A DNA stretch of 64,000 bases, from NCBI GenBank assembly GCA_030065635.1, contig JASJDJ010000003.1:62001-126000 (forward strand). Direction: 5' to 3'. This document shows, piece after piece, positions 42,001-50,012 of this stretch. The notes below the pieces were generated by a model. It did no database searches. It saw nothing but the letters and a program-made list of their open reading frames with translations, and was not told the DNA's origin. Source of the stretch: Xenococcaceae cyanobacterium MO_188.B32. GTDB taxonomy: Bacteria > Cyanobacteriota > Cyanobacteriia > Cyanobacteriales > Xenococcaceae. How positions within the stretch are numbered: position 1 is the first letter of the stretch; every line of letters starts with the position of its first letter. Made by a program: the position numbers and the translations under genes.

Positions 42001-44404
42001 CCAGTCGATCGGCAGCTATACCCGCATTCTCTAAAGCCTCCCAAGTAACTTCCAATAAAAATCTTTGTTGGGGATCCATCTTTTGGGTTTCGCGAGGAGT
42101 AATACCGAAAAACTGTGGCTCGAACCAGTCTACTCCTTCTACAAATCCACCCCAGCTATCTCCTTGCCAACGCCCCGTAACTTTGGAAATAGCATCTTTC
42201 CCTTCTTTTAGTAGTTGCCAAAATTCTTTGGGATTATTGGCGTGAGGAAAACGACAACCCATACCGATAATAGCAATTGGTTCGGTAACTGCTGAGTTTG
42301 AACTTTCAGTTATCGCTATCTCTTCTTGTTGTTGTCCACTCAGATAAGTAGCCAGACTGGCAATAGTCGGATAATCGTAAGCTAGAGTAGGATTTAATTT
42401 AATTTTCAACCAGTCTTCCAATTCTGCCGATAGTCTGACTGCTTGCAGAGAATCCAAACCATAATTAGCCAAAGGTTCATTTATATCTATCTCGTCAAGA
42501 GACAAGCCCAAACGCCCTGCTAAATTAGCAACTAACCAATTTTGAATATTTTCTTGTTGGGGGTTAATTAACAGATTTATCTGCGAATCCTGTCGAGGCG
42601 AACGCCTGTTCGCGGACATAGAGTTTGTATTGGTTAAGTTATTAGCAACTGATAACTGTTGTCCGGGCAGTTCGCGAACTGCCCCTGCTGATAACCGATA
42701 ACTACCAACAACATTCAAACTATCCTTGAGAAACCCTATCTTACAAGCGTGACGGCGAATTTTACCGCTAGAAGTTTTGGGAATACTACCAGTTTTGAGT
42801 AAGACAACAGCATAGGGTTGCAACTCATGTTCTCGTGCCACCTTATTGCGAATTGCTTTGGTTACTTCTTCTACATTTAGCTTGCGTAAATAACTGCGCT
42901 TAACTTCTTGAGTAATAACTAATTGTTCTTTTCCGTCTATCTCTACTGCAAAAGCTGCCCCGCAGCCAATACGCACGGCAGGATGAGAATTATCTACAGT
43001 TAATTCAATATCTTGGGGATAATAATTGCGTCCGCGAATGATAATTAAATCTTTAAGACGACCAGTGACAAATAATTCCCCGTTATGCAAAAAGCCTAGA
43101 TCGCCAGTGCGTAAAAAAGGTCCATCTCCTGTATCGGCTAAATGGGCATTAAAAATTTCTGCCGTTTGTTCTTTCCTTTGCCAATATCCTCGGGCAACAC
43201 TATTGCTAGTTGCCCAAATTTCTCCAATTTCCCCATCATTGCATTTGGTTAAATTATCTGGGTTAGCAATAACAATCTTTTGCCCTGGAATATTTTGACC
43301 AGAACCAACCAAAGTGGTAGCTGTTGCTGAATTGGTACTAGGAACTGCCTTGTTTTCAGTTAAAGCTTTACTGTCAAAACGATCGATAACTGGTTTAGCT
43401 TGTTTACTCCCCCCAGTAATTATCAGGGTAGACTCTGCCATGCCATAGCAGGGATAAAAAGCTTCTTTCCTAAATCCACAAGGAGCAAAATATTCGGCAA
43501 ATTTATCGATAGTTTCTGCCCTAACTGGTTCGGCACCCGAAAAAGCTAATTCCCAACCACTAAGATCGAGACTATCTCTTTGTTCTGGAGTAATTTGATC
43601 GACACAGAGTTCATAAGCAAAATTAGGCCCTCCACTAGTATTTGCACCATAACGAGAAATAACTTCTAGCCAGCGATAGGGGCGTTGGAGAAAAGTAACT
43701 GGTGCCATCATGTACATGGAAATGCCCATATATGCTGGTTGAATAATACAACCAATTAAACCCATGTCGTGATAGGGCGGTAGCCAAGATACGCCAATAT
43801 GTTCTGGTTTGTTCTGAAAACAACGAGCGATCGACTTAGAATTAGCAATAATATTCCCGTGACTGACCATTACCCCTTTAGGCGTGCCTGTCGAACCGCT
43901 AGTGTACTGTAAGAAAGCCAGATTATCTCGCCTGAGATTTGGTTTCTTCCAGTCTGTAGCTAAATTAAGGTCAATATTATCTGTAGCGATAAAAGTAACA
44001 TTTTCTTCCGAGTCATGTCGGGCAAACTTGGTGGCAATTTTGTCTTTAAGGGAGTGAGTAGTCAGGGCAAATTTAGCTTCTGCATCCTTAACAATAGCAA
44101 GTAGACGAGAAATGGAACTATTGGCACGGGGAGGATAGGCAGGAGTAGCAATTACACCAGCATATAGACAGCCCAAAAAGGCACAGATAAACTCTAATCC
44201 TGGCTGATAAAGTAATAATGCCCTTTCTCCTCTAGCACCATAGTCTTGTAAAATCGTAGCGATCGCTCTTGCTTGTCTGTCCAATTGTTGAAAAGTAAGA
44301 CTATCTAACTGAGTCTCGCCATCTTGTAAGAAGGTGAAAGCAGCTTTATTAGACTGCTTTATGGCTTGGTCTTGTATCCTGTCTACAAAGGTAAAGTTAT
44401 TGCT
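36035..44404 (-). CDS. ols: Olefin synthase, modular type I polyketide synthase (Ols)
   Basis: This ~2789-residue enzyme starts at the TTG at 44404, preferred for its GAGGAG site 5 nt upstream; a TTG 20 codons earlier lacks one. Residue positions are approximate, counted from that upstream start. FAAL fatty acyl-AMP ligase ~1-600 (YTSGSTGTPKG), ACP ~640-712 (GLDSLQ), KS ~732-1155 (Cys in DTACSSS; EAHGTG; NIGHLEAAAG), malonyl-type AT ~1255-1560 (GHSVGEY, HAFHS), KR ~1845-2030 (TGGLGALG; SNYAAANAG), ACP ~2120-2195 (GADSIM), PAPS sulfotransferase ~2230-2490 (LSSPRSGSTLL), and thioesterase ~2510-2809 (GHSLGS, GGHNLP). This exact order is that of cyanobacterial Ols, which loads a fatty acid, extends and reduces it, then sulfates and decarboxylates it to a terminal alkene. 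Palindromic repeats and a Pro/Ala/Ser linker have been inserted in frame. Confidence 0.95.
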   Translation of the reverse strand, partial: SNNFTFVDRIQDQAIKQSNKAAFTFLQDGETQLDSLTFQQLDRQARAIATILQDYGARGERALLLYQPGLEFICAFLGCLYAGVIATPAYPPRANSSISRLLAIVKDAEAKFALTTHSLKDKIATKFARHDSEENVTFIATDNIDLNLATDWKKPNLRRDNLAFLQYTSGSTGTPKGVMVSHGNIIANSKSIARCFQNKPEHIGVSWLPPYHDMGLIGCIIQPAYMGISMYMMAPVTFLQRPYRWLEVISRYGANTSGGPNFAYELCVDQITPEQRDSLDLSGWELAFSGAEPVRAETIDKFAEYFAPCGFRKEAFYPCYGMAESTLIITGGSKQAKPVIDRFDSKALTENKAVPSTNSATATTLVGSGQNIPGQKIVIANPDNLTKCNDGEIGEIWATSNSVARGYWQRKEQTAEIFNAHLADTGDGPFLRTGDLGFLHNGELFVTGRLKDLIIIRGRNYYPQDIELTVDNSHPAVRIGCGAAFAVEIDGKEQLVITQEVKRSYLRKLNVEEVTKAIRNKVAREHELQPYAVVLLKTGSIPKTSSGKIRRHACKIGFLKDSLNVVGSYRLSAGAVRELPGQQLSVANNLTNTNSMSANRRSPRQDSQINLLINPQQENIQNWLVANLAGRLGLSLDEIDINEPLANYGLDSLQAVRLSAELEDWLKIKLNPTLAYDYPTIASLATYLSGQQQEEIAITESSNSAVTEPIAIIGMGCRFPHANNPKEFWQLLKEGKDAISKVTGRWQGDSWGGFVEGVDWFEPQFFGITPRETQKMDPQQRFLLEVTWEALENAGIAADRLAGSSTGVFIGISSSDYSQLRLHYDIPIDAYAGTGNAHSIAANRLSYFLDLRGPSLTVDTACSSSLVAVHLACQSLKQGECDRAIVGGVNLMLSPELTQTFSLAGMMAKDGRCKTFDADADGYVRGEGCGVVILKRLDKAIADKDNILAVIKGSAINQDGRSNGLTAPNGLSQQAVIRQALANARVTPDRISYIEAHGTGTSLGDPIEVNSLKTVLMQGREKEQSCYLGSVKTNIGHLEAAAGIAGLIKTVLCLQNQAIPPNLHFCQLNSHIDLEDTPIEIPTKLQSWQESEKPRLAGVSSFGFGGTNAHVIVSANDMNIVGANGRLPLQDYETPIQDRPLHLLTLSAKNEQALIDLTKHYTKFLADDRDISLADICFTANTGRNHFDYRLAVAAASTKELKTKLADFQPNGGKSNLLYARITKEKRNKTAFLFTGQGSQYVGMGYRLYQTQPTFRQALDECDRLLQPYLDVSLKNIIFSPASSALHQTQHTQPAIFALEYALAQMWLSWGIKPNIVMGHSVGEYVAATIAGIFSLEDGLKLIAERGRLMQALPQTGEMVAVFAELEIVAKAIAPWENKVSIAAINSPQSIVISGDKTALAQIVHNLESQEIKTKKLNVSHAFHSPLMQPILAEFKQIAEKINYSVPQIPIVSNVTGKLVIEEITKAEYWGEHIIAPVQFASSMELLEQQKYNIFLEIGSKPILLGMGRQCLPKTEGLWLPSLRPRKQDWQQIFSSLASLYVRGIDINWDNVEKDYSRQKVALPTYPFQRQSYWLEKTDKVLSLESNSNSKANLVPDLYQIIWQQQVEKLPETNPKNANNYLIFADSQGVSDKIARKLEQQGNTCLLVYRGEEYRSLDDRSWSINHLQPEDIEKVFTEAEITANSLHQIIYLWSLNSTTEDLDRDWSINCAGVLHLVQTLFKQNINAPIWLVTRENQAINNSLGQHSIASNSLWGLGQVIALEHPEYFGGLIDISNNPNREEISNLINFINNKHKEDRLALRDDKVYVPRLEKFLDKSNQNQLNIAPNSSYLITGGLGALGLQIAQWLAEKSAKHLILVGRSEPSKQAQTIIDRLKEKGVQITIAQADVTNTQQIAKVIEECKTSLKGIIHAAGILNDGFLQNQTWQKFSKVISPKVLGAWNLHQLSVDLPLDFFVLFSSVASLLGSPGQSNYAAANAGLDAIARYRQAQGLPALSINWGPWANTGMAVDKGVNRQGINLIEPRSGLAILEQLLASDTQTIPAQVGVLSVDWNQIAQQFSYLRQANYFANLITEEKETAFIQTNKPQKDVFAELLAISSEKREEYLIEYLKEVTARVLQIEKDNITVNDSLLDTGADSIMVMEVIDRLKGDLNLMLYPREFYERPRINSLAKYLAVEFTSTHDRTQQSFSPASSAPPASPASPAPTSTPIAFILSSPRSGSTLLRVMLAGHPALSSPPELHLLPFENMQQRQEKLGISHLGEGLQRAFMELKNIDAEESQELVENIVKENLSVREVYQMLQQLAGDRLLVDKSPTYASSRETLERAEEIFSNAKYIHLVRHPYAVIESFARMRMDKLIGAKNSNPYQLAESIWTNSNQNILDFQQLIDSDRLLLVQYEELVTQPRQVMERVCEFLAIPFDEAVLQPYQGKRMTDGVHSTSMSLGDPNFLNHQTIDAQLGEAWRDIKLPSQLGITAQRIARQLNYELPQEAITLASSIETTMEETLLIVRGLRLYLCAWGPEEGPLVLCLHGILEQGAAWSEVAIRLAQKGYRVIAPDLRGHGRSDHVGKGGSYNLMDFLADIDAIVDFLADRAFTLVGHSLGSVVAAIFASIRPQKVKNLVLVETILPTEAEEENAAEQLATHLDYLASPPKHPVFPDVEAAAERLRQGTPAISKPLAMLLAQRITEPCEGGVRWRWAPLLRTRAGIGFNGIGRSRYLGLLKKIKVPITLVYGDKSILNRDEDLAEQQAAMPKAQKVVLSGGHNLPLETPSGLAKIISSAVALTSKLIS
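37790..37840. repeat. GC-rich low-complexity repeat encoding an Ols linker
   Basis: Tandem GGGGAAGCA units lie between the second ACP and the sulfotransferase. On the coding strand they encode the Pro/Ser/Ala run SSAPPASPASPAPTSTP. A related GCAGAGGAAGCAGGGG segment occurs at 40550-40566 in the acyltransferase domain. Confidence 0.7.
41016..41045. repeat. Perfect 30-bp palindromic repeat inside ols (KS-AT linker)
   Basis: TGTAGGGGCAAACGG is followed directly by its exact complement. It reads in frame as a VGANGRLPLQ-type peptide in the linker after the KS domain. It is related to the palindromes at 53789-53816 and 47170-47193. Confidence 0.85.
42591..42618. repeat. Imperfect palindromic repeat inside ols (near ACP1)
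   Basis: TGTC...GGCGAAC and its near-complement GTTCGC..GGACA pair across a short centre. It is in frame in the linker between FAAL and ACP1. Confidence 0.55.
42665..42684. repeat. Perfect 20-bp palindrome inside ols (near ACP1)
   Basis: GGGCAGTTCG is followed by CGAACTGCCC. It is read in frame as part of a variable linker (AVRELPGQQ) after the FAAL domain. Confidence 0.75.
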
Positions 44405-44596
44405 CAATCGACTCCTCTCTCTATGCCACCGATATAAATAGATATCCTTAACTAGCTTATCCAAAAGCGGGATATTTTGTTATTTTTGCCTTGGGATAAA
44501 TATATCTTCTTCTGTTCTGAAATATCAAAGAGTGAGGAAATAAGGTAGATAAGACAATATCCGAGCGACCAAAACTAAACAACTAACGACTAAATT

Positions 44597-45070
44597 TTAA
44601 CTAATTCCATTATTTTTTTCTGTTGCTTTGAAACTGGCAACTACTAAAAAAAGTATACCCAAATTTATTGACACGTCAGCTAAATTGAAAACGGGAAATT
44701 GGATTAAACGGAAATCCAAAAAATCCACTACATAACCAAATAAAAAGCGATCGATCCCATTCCCTAAAGCACCTGCCAGAATAAAACCATAACCCAATTG
44801 CTCGACTTTATTCATCTTCGGCACATACCAAGCAAAAGCAATTAAACCTATACTGACAATCAAAGATAGCCAGCGTAGCCAACCGACCCCTCCCCGAAAA
44901 AAACTAAACGCTGCTCCCGTATTAATAACATAAGTAAAATGAAAAATATTTTTCCATAAAGGAAAACTATCACCGATGGCGGTAAATTTTTGCACGACTA
45001 TATACTTGGTTAATTGGTCGAGAATTAGCCCGATCGAAGTAACTGTCCAGAAAATACGCTTTTTTTTCAT
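44597..45070 (-). CDS. lspA: Lipoprotein signal peptidase LspA
   Basis: This protein is about 157 residues long from the ATG at 45070; a TTG six codons earlier is possible. It is an integral membrane aspartyl protease that cleaves prolipoprotein signal peptides after diacylglyceryl attachment. Four helices are visible. The conserved blocks are DQLTKYIV, NTGAAFSFF, GALGNGIDRF (catalytic Asp) and FNLADVSINLG (second catalytic Asp). The length is normal. It probably processes lipoproteins such as the BON-domain protein of this window. Confidence 0.93.
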   Translation of the reverse strand: MKKKRIFWTVTSIGLILDQLTKYIVVQKFTAIGDSFPLWKNIFHFTYVINTGAAFSFFRGGVGWLRWLSLIVSIGLIAFAWYVPKMNKVEQLGYGFILAGALGNGIDRFLFGYVVDFLDFRLIQFPVFNLADVSINLGILFLVVASFKATEKNNGIS

Positions 45071-45167
45071 CAGCAGATTTTTTGTCAAAACATAACTTAA
45101 GATAAACCTTTCATAGTTTTTTTATCTCAATCCCCAATAAAGGTAAAAGGTAACTGGAGAAAAACCT

Positions 45168-45196
45168 CTTACTTCTTACTTCTTACTTCTTACCTC
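45168..45196. repeat. STRR heptamer repeat, unit TTACTTC
   Basis: Four tandem TTACTTC copies lie in the divergent lspA/typA intergenic region, flanked by TCCCCAA-type units. Confidence 0.75.
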
Positions 45197-45321
45197 AAAA
45201 AAACCTAATCCCCAATGCCTAATCTTAAAAGCGATTTCCAGACAGATAACCAGACTAAGCTATAATTGTTAAGAAATCTTTCGTACTTAGATATAAACTA
45301 TTAGGTCTATAGACTGCTCCT

Positions 45322-47115
45322 ATGTCTCTTCCGATTCGCAACGTTGCTATTATTGCCCACGTAGATCACGGCAAAACTACTCTAGTAGATGCTCTCCTCA
45401 AACAATCTGGTATTTTCCGTGAAGGAGAAGAGGTTCCGGATTGCGTTATGGACTCTAATGACCTCGAACGAGAAAGAGGAATTACTATTCTGTCAAAAAA
45501 TACTGCCGTTCATTACCAAGATATTTTAATTAACATCGTCGATACTCCCGGACACGCTGACTTTGGCGGTGAAGTAGAACGGGTATTAGGAATGGTAGAT
45601 GGCTGTATCTTGATTGTAGATGCCAATGAAGGACCGATGCCCCAAACTCGATTCGTCCTCAAAAAAGCGTTGGAAAAAGGATTGCGTCCTATCGTCGTTG
45701 TAAACAAAATAGACCGTCCTAACGCTCACCCCGATACAGCAGTAGATAAAGTTTTCGATTTATTCGTTGAATTGGGCGCAGATGACGATCAGTGTGATTT
45801 TAATACTCTTTATGCTTCTGGTTTACAAGGATTTGCCAAAGAAGAACTAGAAGACGAAGGGGTAGATATGCAACCCCTATTTGAAGCAATTATCCATCAG
45901 GTACCCCCACCAGCAGGCGACCCGGATAAACCTCTACAATTACAGGTAACTACTTTAGACTATTCCGATTATTTAGGCAGGATTGTTATTGGCAAAATCC
46001 ATAACGGCAAAATCCAGGCTGGACAACAAGCAGCCTTAATCCAAGAAAATGGCAAAATTACCAAAGCCAAGATTAGTAAATTAATGGGCTTTGAAGGCTT
46101 ATCTCGTGTGGAATTAACAGAGGCAACCGCAGGTAATATCGTTGCTGTAGCTGGTTTTGCTGATGCTAATATCGGCGAAACTATTACTTGTCCGGATGAG
46201 CCTCAAGCTTTACCCCTGATCAAGGTAGACGAACCTACCTTACAGATGACCTTCTCTGTAAACGATTCCCCCTTTGCCGGACAAGAAGGTAAGTTTGTTA
46301 CTTCCAGACAATTGCGCGACCGACTCGATCGCGAATTAGAGACTAATGTTGCTCTCCGAGTAGAATCAGGGGACTCTCCCGATCGCTTTTTGGTTTCGGG
46401 TAGGGGAGAATTACATCTAGGCATTCTCATCGAAACTATGCGAAGAGAAGGCTACGAATTTCAAGTTTCCCAACCCCAAGTAATTTACCGCGAAATTAAC
46501 GGTCAACCCTGCGAACCCTATGAATATCTGGTATTAGATGTTCCCGAAGAAGCAGTGGGTAGCTGTATCGAACGTCTCGGACAGCGTAAGGGGGAAATGC
46601 AAGATATGCAGACAGGAACTAACGGACGTACTCAATTAGAATTTGTAATTCCCGCACGGGGTTTAATTGGTTTTCGCGGTGACTTTATTCGCCTTTCTCG
46701 CGGAGAAGGCATCATGAATCATAGCTTCCTAGAATATCGTCCTTTCTCTGGCGAACTAGAAACTCGTTACAACGGAGTGATAGTTGCTTTTGAAGAAGGT
46801 ACCGCTACTTTCTATGCACTGAAAAATGCTGAAGACCGAGGCGTATTCTTTATCGAACCCGGTACAAAAGTTTACAAAGGTATGATTGTCGGCGAACACA
46901 ATCGCCCTCAAGATTTAGACTTAAATGTCTGCAAAACCAAACAATTAACCAACCATCGTTCTGCCACGGGAGATGAGTTAGTCCAACTGCAAACTCCAAT
47001 GGAAATGAGCCTGGAGAGGGCATTAGAGTATATTGGCTCTGATGAATTAGTAGAAGTTACTCCAGAGTCGATTCGATTAAGGAAAATTAAAACAAAAAAA
47101 TTAGCCAAAAGATAA
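45322..47115 (+). CDS. typA: Translational GTPase TypA/BipA
   Basis: This 597-residue ribosome-binding GTPase of the EF-G/LepA superfamily has G1 AHVDHGKTT (11-19), G2 RGIT, G3 [11 protein letters not shown] and G4 VVNKIDRP, then domain II, a domain V-like fold and the TypA-specific C-terminal domain ([12 protein letters not shown], then [12 protein letters not shown]). It helps translation and ribosome assembly under stress and cold. The length is normal. The gene is divergent from lspA and stands alone; a palindromic terminator-like repeat follows at 47170. Confidence 0.95.
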   Translation: MSLPIRNVAIIAHVDHGKTTLVDALLKQSGIFREGEEVPDCVMDSNDLERERGITILSKNTAVHYQDILINIVDTPGHADFGGEVERVLGMVDGCILIVDANEGPMPQTRFVLKKALEKGLRPIVVVNKIDRPNAHPDTAVDKVFDLFVELGADDDQCDFNTLYASGLQGFAKEELEDEGVDMQPLFEAIIHQVPPPAGDPDKPLQLQVTTLDYSDYLGRIVIGKIHNGKIQAGQQAALIQENGKITKAKISKLMGFEGLSRVELTEATAGNIVAVAGFADANIGETITCPDEPQALPLIKVDEPTLQMTFSVNDSPFAGQEGKFVTSRQLRDRLDRELETNVALRVESGDSPDRFLVSGRGELHLGILIETMRREGYEFQVSQPQVIYREINGQPCEPYEYLVLDVPEEAVGSCIERLGQRKGEMQDMQTGTNGRTQLEFVIPARGLIGFRGDFIRLSRGEGIMNHSFLEYRPFSGELETRYNGVIVAFEEGTATFYALKNAEDRGVFFIEPGTKVYKGMIVGEHNRPQDLDLNVCKTKQLTNHRSATGDELVQLQTPMEMSLERALEYIGSDELVEVTPESIRLRKIKTKKLAKR

Positions 47116-47169
47116 AAATCTAGTAGGTTAACGAGCTTAGATACCCGTTATATAATCAAGAGAACTGGC

Positions 47170-47198
47170 AGGGGCGTAAACTTTTACGTCCCTATTTT
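47170..47198 (+). terminator. Palindromic repeat with T-run after typA, probable terminator
   Basis: AGGGGCGTAAA and TTACGTCCCT pair around a three-base loop and are followed by ATTTTTC. The sequence belongs to the GGGGC palindrome family of this genome. Confidence 0.6.
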
Positions 47199-47372
47199 TC
47201 AATATATATCCGATATAATCTACGAACATAGAAAGCAAAAATAAAAACTAGTTAATGGCTAATTTATTTAAGTTAAGTAAAATTAAGCTTCGACATAATT
47301 ACTATAGTGAGTGTAAATTAGATTCGACTCATATAGAGCAGTGCGTAACTTTTTTGGGAGAAGTAAACAACA

Positions 47373-48410
47373 GTGGGCTTTTTTAGTCGTTTTTCCCTAT
47401 CGAGAGATATGGGTATAGATTTGGGAACCGCTAACACTCTGGTATATGTATCGGGGAAAGGAATTGTTTTAGAAGAACCTTCTGTAGTTGCGCTCGATCG
47501 CCAAACAGAAGTTCCCAGGGCAGTAGGCAAAGAGGCAAAATTAATGCTCGGTCGAGCCCCAGAAAATGTTCATGCGGTACGTCCTTTGCGAGATGGTGTT
47601 ATTGCCGATTTTGATGCTACAGAAATTATGCTCAAAGAGTTTATTCGGCGAGTATATGAAGGTAATCCTCTGATTCATCCCCGTATGATAATCGGTATTC
47701 CCAGTGGTGTTACTAAAGTAGAAAGAAGAGCAGTTATGGAGGCAGCCTCTCAAGCAGGAGCAAGAGAAGTAGATTTAATCGAAGAGCCTATTGCTGCTGC
47801 CATTGGAGCAGGATTGCCAGTGGCAGAACCTACAGGAAACATGATTGTCGATATTGGTGGAGGAACAACAGAAGTAGCGGTAGTTAGTTCTCAAGGGAAA
47901 GTAGTGAGTGAGTCAGTACGAGTAGCGGGAGATGAACTAACCGAATCAATTACCCACTATGTTAAAAAAGTACACAATCTGAGTATTGGTGAGAATACCG
48001 CAGAATCTTTAAAAATTAAACTTGGTTCGGCTCACGACCTTGAAAGTGACGATTCTACCGTAGAAGTCAGAGGTTTACACTTACTTTCTGGATTGCCTCG
48101 CACGGTAGTTGTTAAAGTAGAAGAAATTCGCGAAGCTATGGCAGAACCTGTCTCTGTCATTATTGAAGCAGTTAAACGAACTTTAGAACAAACTCCACCA
48201 GATTTAGCAGCAGATATTATCGATCGAGGTATTATGCTGGCAGGAGGTGGAGCCTTATTAAGAGGGTTAGATACTATAATTAGTAAGGAAACTGGTATTG
48301 TGACCCATATTGCGGATGAACCACTAAAATGTGTGGTTTTGGGTACAGGTAGAGTACTAGAAGATAAAGGACTCGATCGCGTCTTTAGCGATCGATCTCA
48401 ATTAATTTAA
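47373..48410 (+). CDS. mreB: Rod-shape determining actin homologue MreB
   Basis: This 345-residue bacterial actin starts at GTG. The phosphate-1 loop is GIDLGTANTLVY (14-25), the second phosphate region is MIVDIGGGTTEVAV (~158-171) and the adenosine motif is MLAGGGALLRGLD. It polymerises under the cytoplasmic membrane and directs lateral wall synthesis. It is the first gene of mreB-mreC-mreD; the three share a direction with gaps of 45 and 73 bp. Presence of the full operon with a class A PBP just downstream suggests a wall-elongation cluster. Confidence 0.96.
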   Translation: MGFFSRFSLSRDMGIDLGTANTLVYVSGKGIVLEEPSVVALDRQTEVPRAVGKEAKLMLGRAPENVHAVRPLRDGVIADFDATEIMLKEFIRRVYEGNPLIHPRMIIGIPSGVTKVERRAVMEAASQAGAREVDLIEEPIAAAIGAGLPVAEPTGNMIVDIGGGTTEVAVVSSQGKVVSESVRVAGDELTESITHYVKKVHNLSIGENTAESLKIKLGSAHDLESDDSTVEVRGLHLLSGLPRTVVVKVEEIREAMAEPVSVIIEAVKRTLEQTPPDLAADIIDRGIMLAGGGALLRGLDTIISKETGIVTHIADEPLKCVVLGTGRVLEDKGLDRVFSDRSQLI

Positions 48411-48411
48411 C

Positions 48412-48451
48412 CCCGAATTCCGAATTCCGAACTCCGAACTCCGAACTCATC
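48412..48451. repeat. STRR repeat ATTCCGA/ACTCCGA in the mreB-mreC gap
   Basis: Five tandem heptamers (ATTCCGA twice, then ACTCCGA three times) fill the 45-bp gap inside the mre operon right up to the mreC start, leaving no conventional ribosome-binding site. Confidence 0.8.
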
Positions 48452-48455
48452 TAAT

Positions 48456-49208
48456 ATGTATCGTTGGTGGGATAAATATGGTTGGAAAACAACCTTAACA
48501 ATATTAGCTTTGTCTGTAGCCTGGTTGCTCAAACAAACCCAAGCAACTGCGATCGCTGAGACTTACTATTTTCTGGTCAGTCCTTTTCAATCTCAACAAC
48601 AACTACTGTTAGAAAATAAATTAACTAATGCGCGCATTCTCCAATTAGAACAGCGTTTAAATGAACTAGAACAACAAAATAAACAATTTAAAGAGCTTTT
48701 GGACTATGCTGCTGCTCAACCCAGATCGGCTATTACAGCACCTATTATTGGGCGTAGTGCTGATATTTGGTGGAATCAAATAACTTTGGGTAAAGGAAGT
48801 AAAGATGGAGTAGCTAAAGGATTTATTGTTAATGGGATTGGTGGTGTAATTGGTCGCATTATTCAAGTTACTCCCCATACTAGTCGTGCTTTATTAATTA
48901 GCGATCCTCATAGTAGAGTTGGTGCCGTAGTTACTCGTACTCGCCATCCGGGTTTTATTCAAGGAAAAAATTCTCAAACCGCAGTTATGCATTTTTTTAC
49001 TCAAGTAGTCGATGTTCGTGCTGGAGATACAATTACTACTTCTTCTCTGAGTTATCTATATCCCGCTGGTTTACCTATCGGTCAAGTTAAGTCAGTTAAC
49101 TTTGAGAAAGGACCAGCACCAGAAGCGGAAATTGAGTTAAATGTTCCTATCGATTTGTTGGAATGGGTAGTAATTCAACCCTTTAGTCCCAAAGTAGAAA
49201 TTAAATAA
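48456..49208 (+). CDS. mreC: Rod-shape determining protein MreC
   Basis: This 250-residue protein has one N-terminal membrane anchor (~13-30) and a coiled coil (~45-75, QQLLLENKLTNARILQLEQR). A periplasmic beta-barrel pair typical of MreC follows (APIIGRSADIWWNQITLGKG; GVVTRTRHPGF-like segment; PAGLPIGQVKSV). It bridges MreB/MreD to PBPs during elongation. The gene lies between mreB and mreD. Confidence 0.93.
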   Translation: MYRWWDKYGWKTTLTILALSVAWLLKQTQATAIAETYYFLVSPFQSQQQLLLENKLTNARILQLEQRLNELEQQNKQFKELLDYAAAQPRSAITAPIIGRSADIWWNQITLGKGSKDGVAKGFIVNGIGGVIGRIIQVTPHTSRALLISDPHSRVGAVVTRTRHPGFIQGKNSQTAVMHFFTQVVDVRAGDTITTSSLSYLYPAGLPIGQVKSVNFEKGPAPEAEIELNVPIDLLEWVVIQPFSPKVEIK

Positions 49209-49281
49209 GCTATTTTTTTTGTATTTCATTATATTCTATTCGTATTTTGTCTAAACCGAATTCGGCTACACTGCCTCGTCA

Positions 49282-49869
49282 ATGCTAGAGATTAATTTAA
49301 ACAAAACTCCTTTGAGATGGTTGTATTTGCTTAATGTACTAATAATATTGGGCTCTATACTGCTCTGCTGCATTTTATTACTTCTACGTTTACCAGGATT
49401 AGAATTGTTTGGTGTGAGTCCTAATTGGTTGTTAATTTGGGTAGTGGTTTGGAGCGTTAAGCGTAGTGTGTGGCGAGGAGCGGTCGCTGGAATTGCTTTG
49501 GGTTTAATTCACGATGCGCTGACTAGTCCTCATCCTTCTCACGTTCTTAGTTTGGCTTTAGTCGGGATACTAACTGCTAGTTTAAGAAAACAAAGATACG
49601 CTCGAGAAGATTTTATTATTATTGCTCTAATTGTTTTTGTCATGGTAATAGTGACAGAGACGATTTTGGCTCTACAATTTAGCTTGACTTTTATTAATCC
49701 TCTAGAAAATATTCGGCAATACTATCAGTATAGAATCCTATCTTCAGCAACTATTAGCAGTATTTGGGCTCCGGTACTCTATTATCCTCTCAATATCTGG
49801 TGGGAAAATTTACAAAAAATAGAGCGATCGAAAACCAAACTAGGCAAAACCAAGATAAAAGGTAAATAG
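49282..49869 (+). CDS. mreD: Rod-shape determining membrane protein MreD
   Basis: This 195-residue protein has about five transmembrane helices, with the MreD-like stretch VVWSVKRSVWRGAVAGIALGLIHDAL (~58-83) and a basic C-terminal tail. The assignment rests on this pattern and its position after mreC. It completes the elongasome operon. Confidence 0.9.
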   Translation: MLEINLNKTPLRWLYLLNVLIILGSILLCCILLLLRLPGLELFGVSPNWLLIWVVVWSVKRSVWRGAVAGIALGLIHDALTSPHPSHVLSLALVGILTASLRKQRYAREDFIIIALIVFVMVIVTETILALQFSLTFINPLENIRQYYQYRILSSATISSIWAPVLYYPLNIWWENLQKIERSKTKLGKTKIKGK

Positions 49870-50012
49870 TTATATTGATTAGACCTTCTCGACATAGGCT
49901 AGAATAGGCTCAGTATTTTAAAAATTAAAATTATATACAAGTAAATAAAAGTATTAATAGCTTAATATTTTTTAATTAAATCAACATTGCATCCGCATCG
50001 AGGATTGAAAGC

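Noticed and set aside
44520-44550. TTTCCTCACTC on the minus strand upstream of ols as an element copy
   Set aside because: Only one half-site fits and the invariant CTTCACAA is absent.
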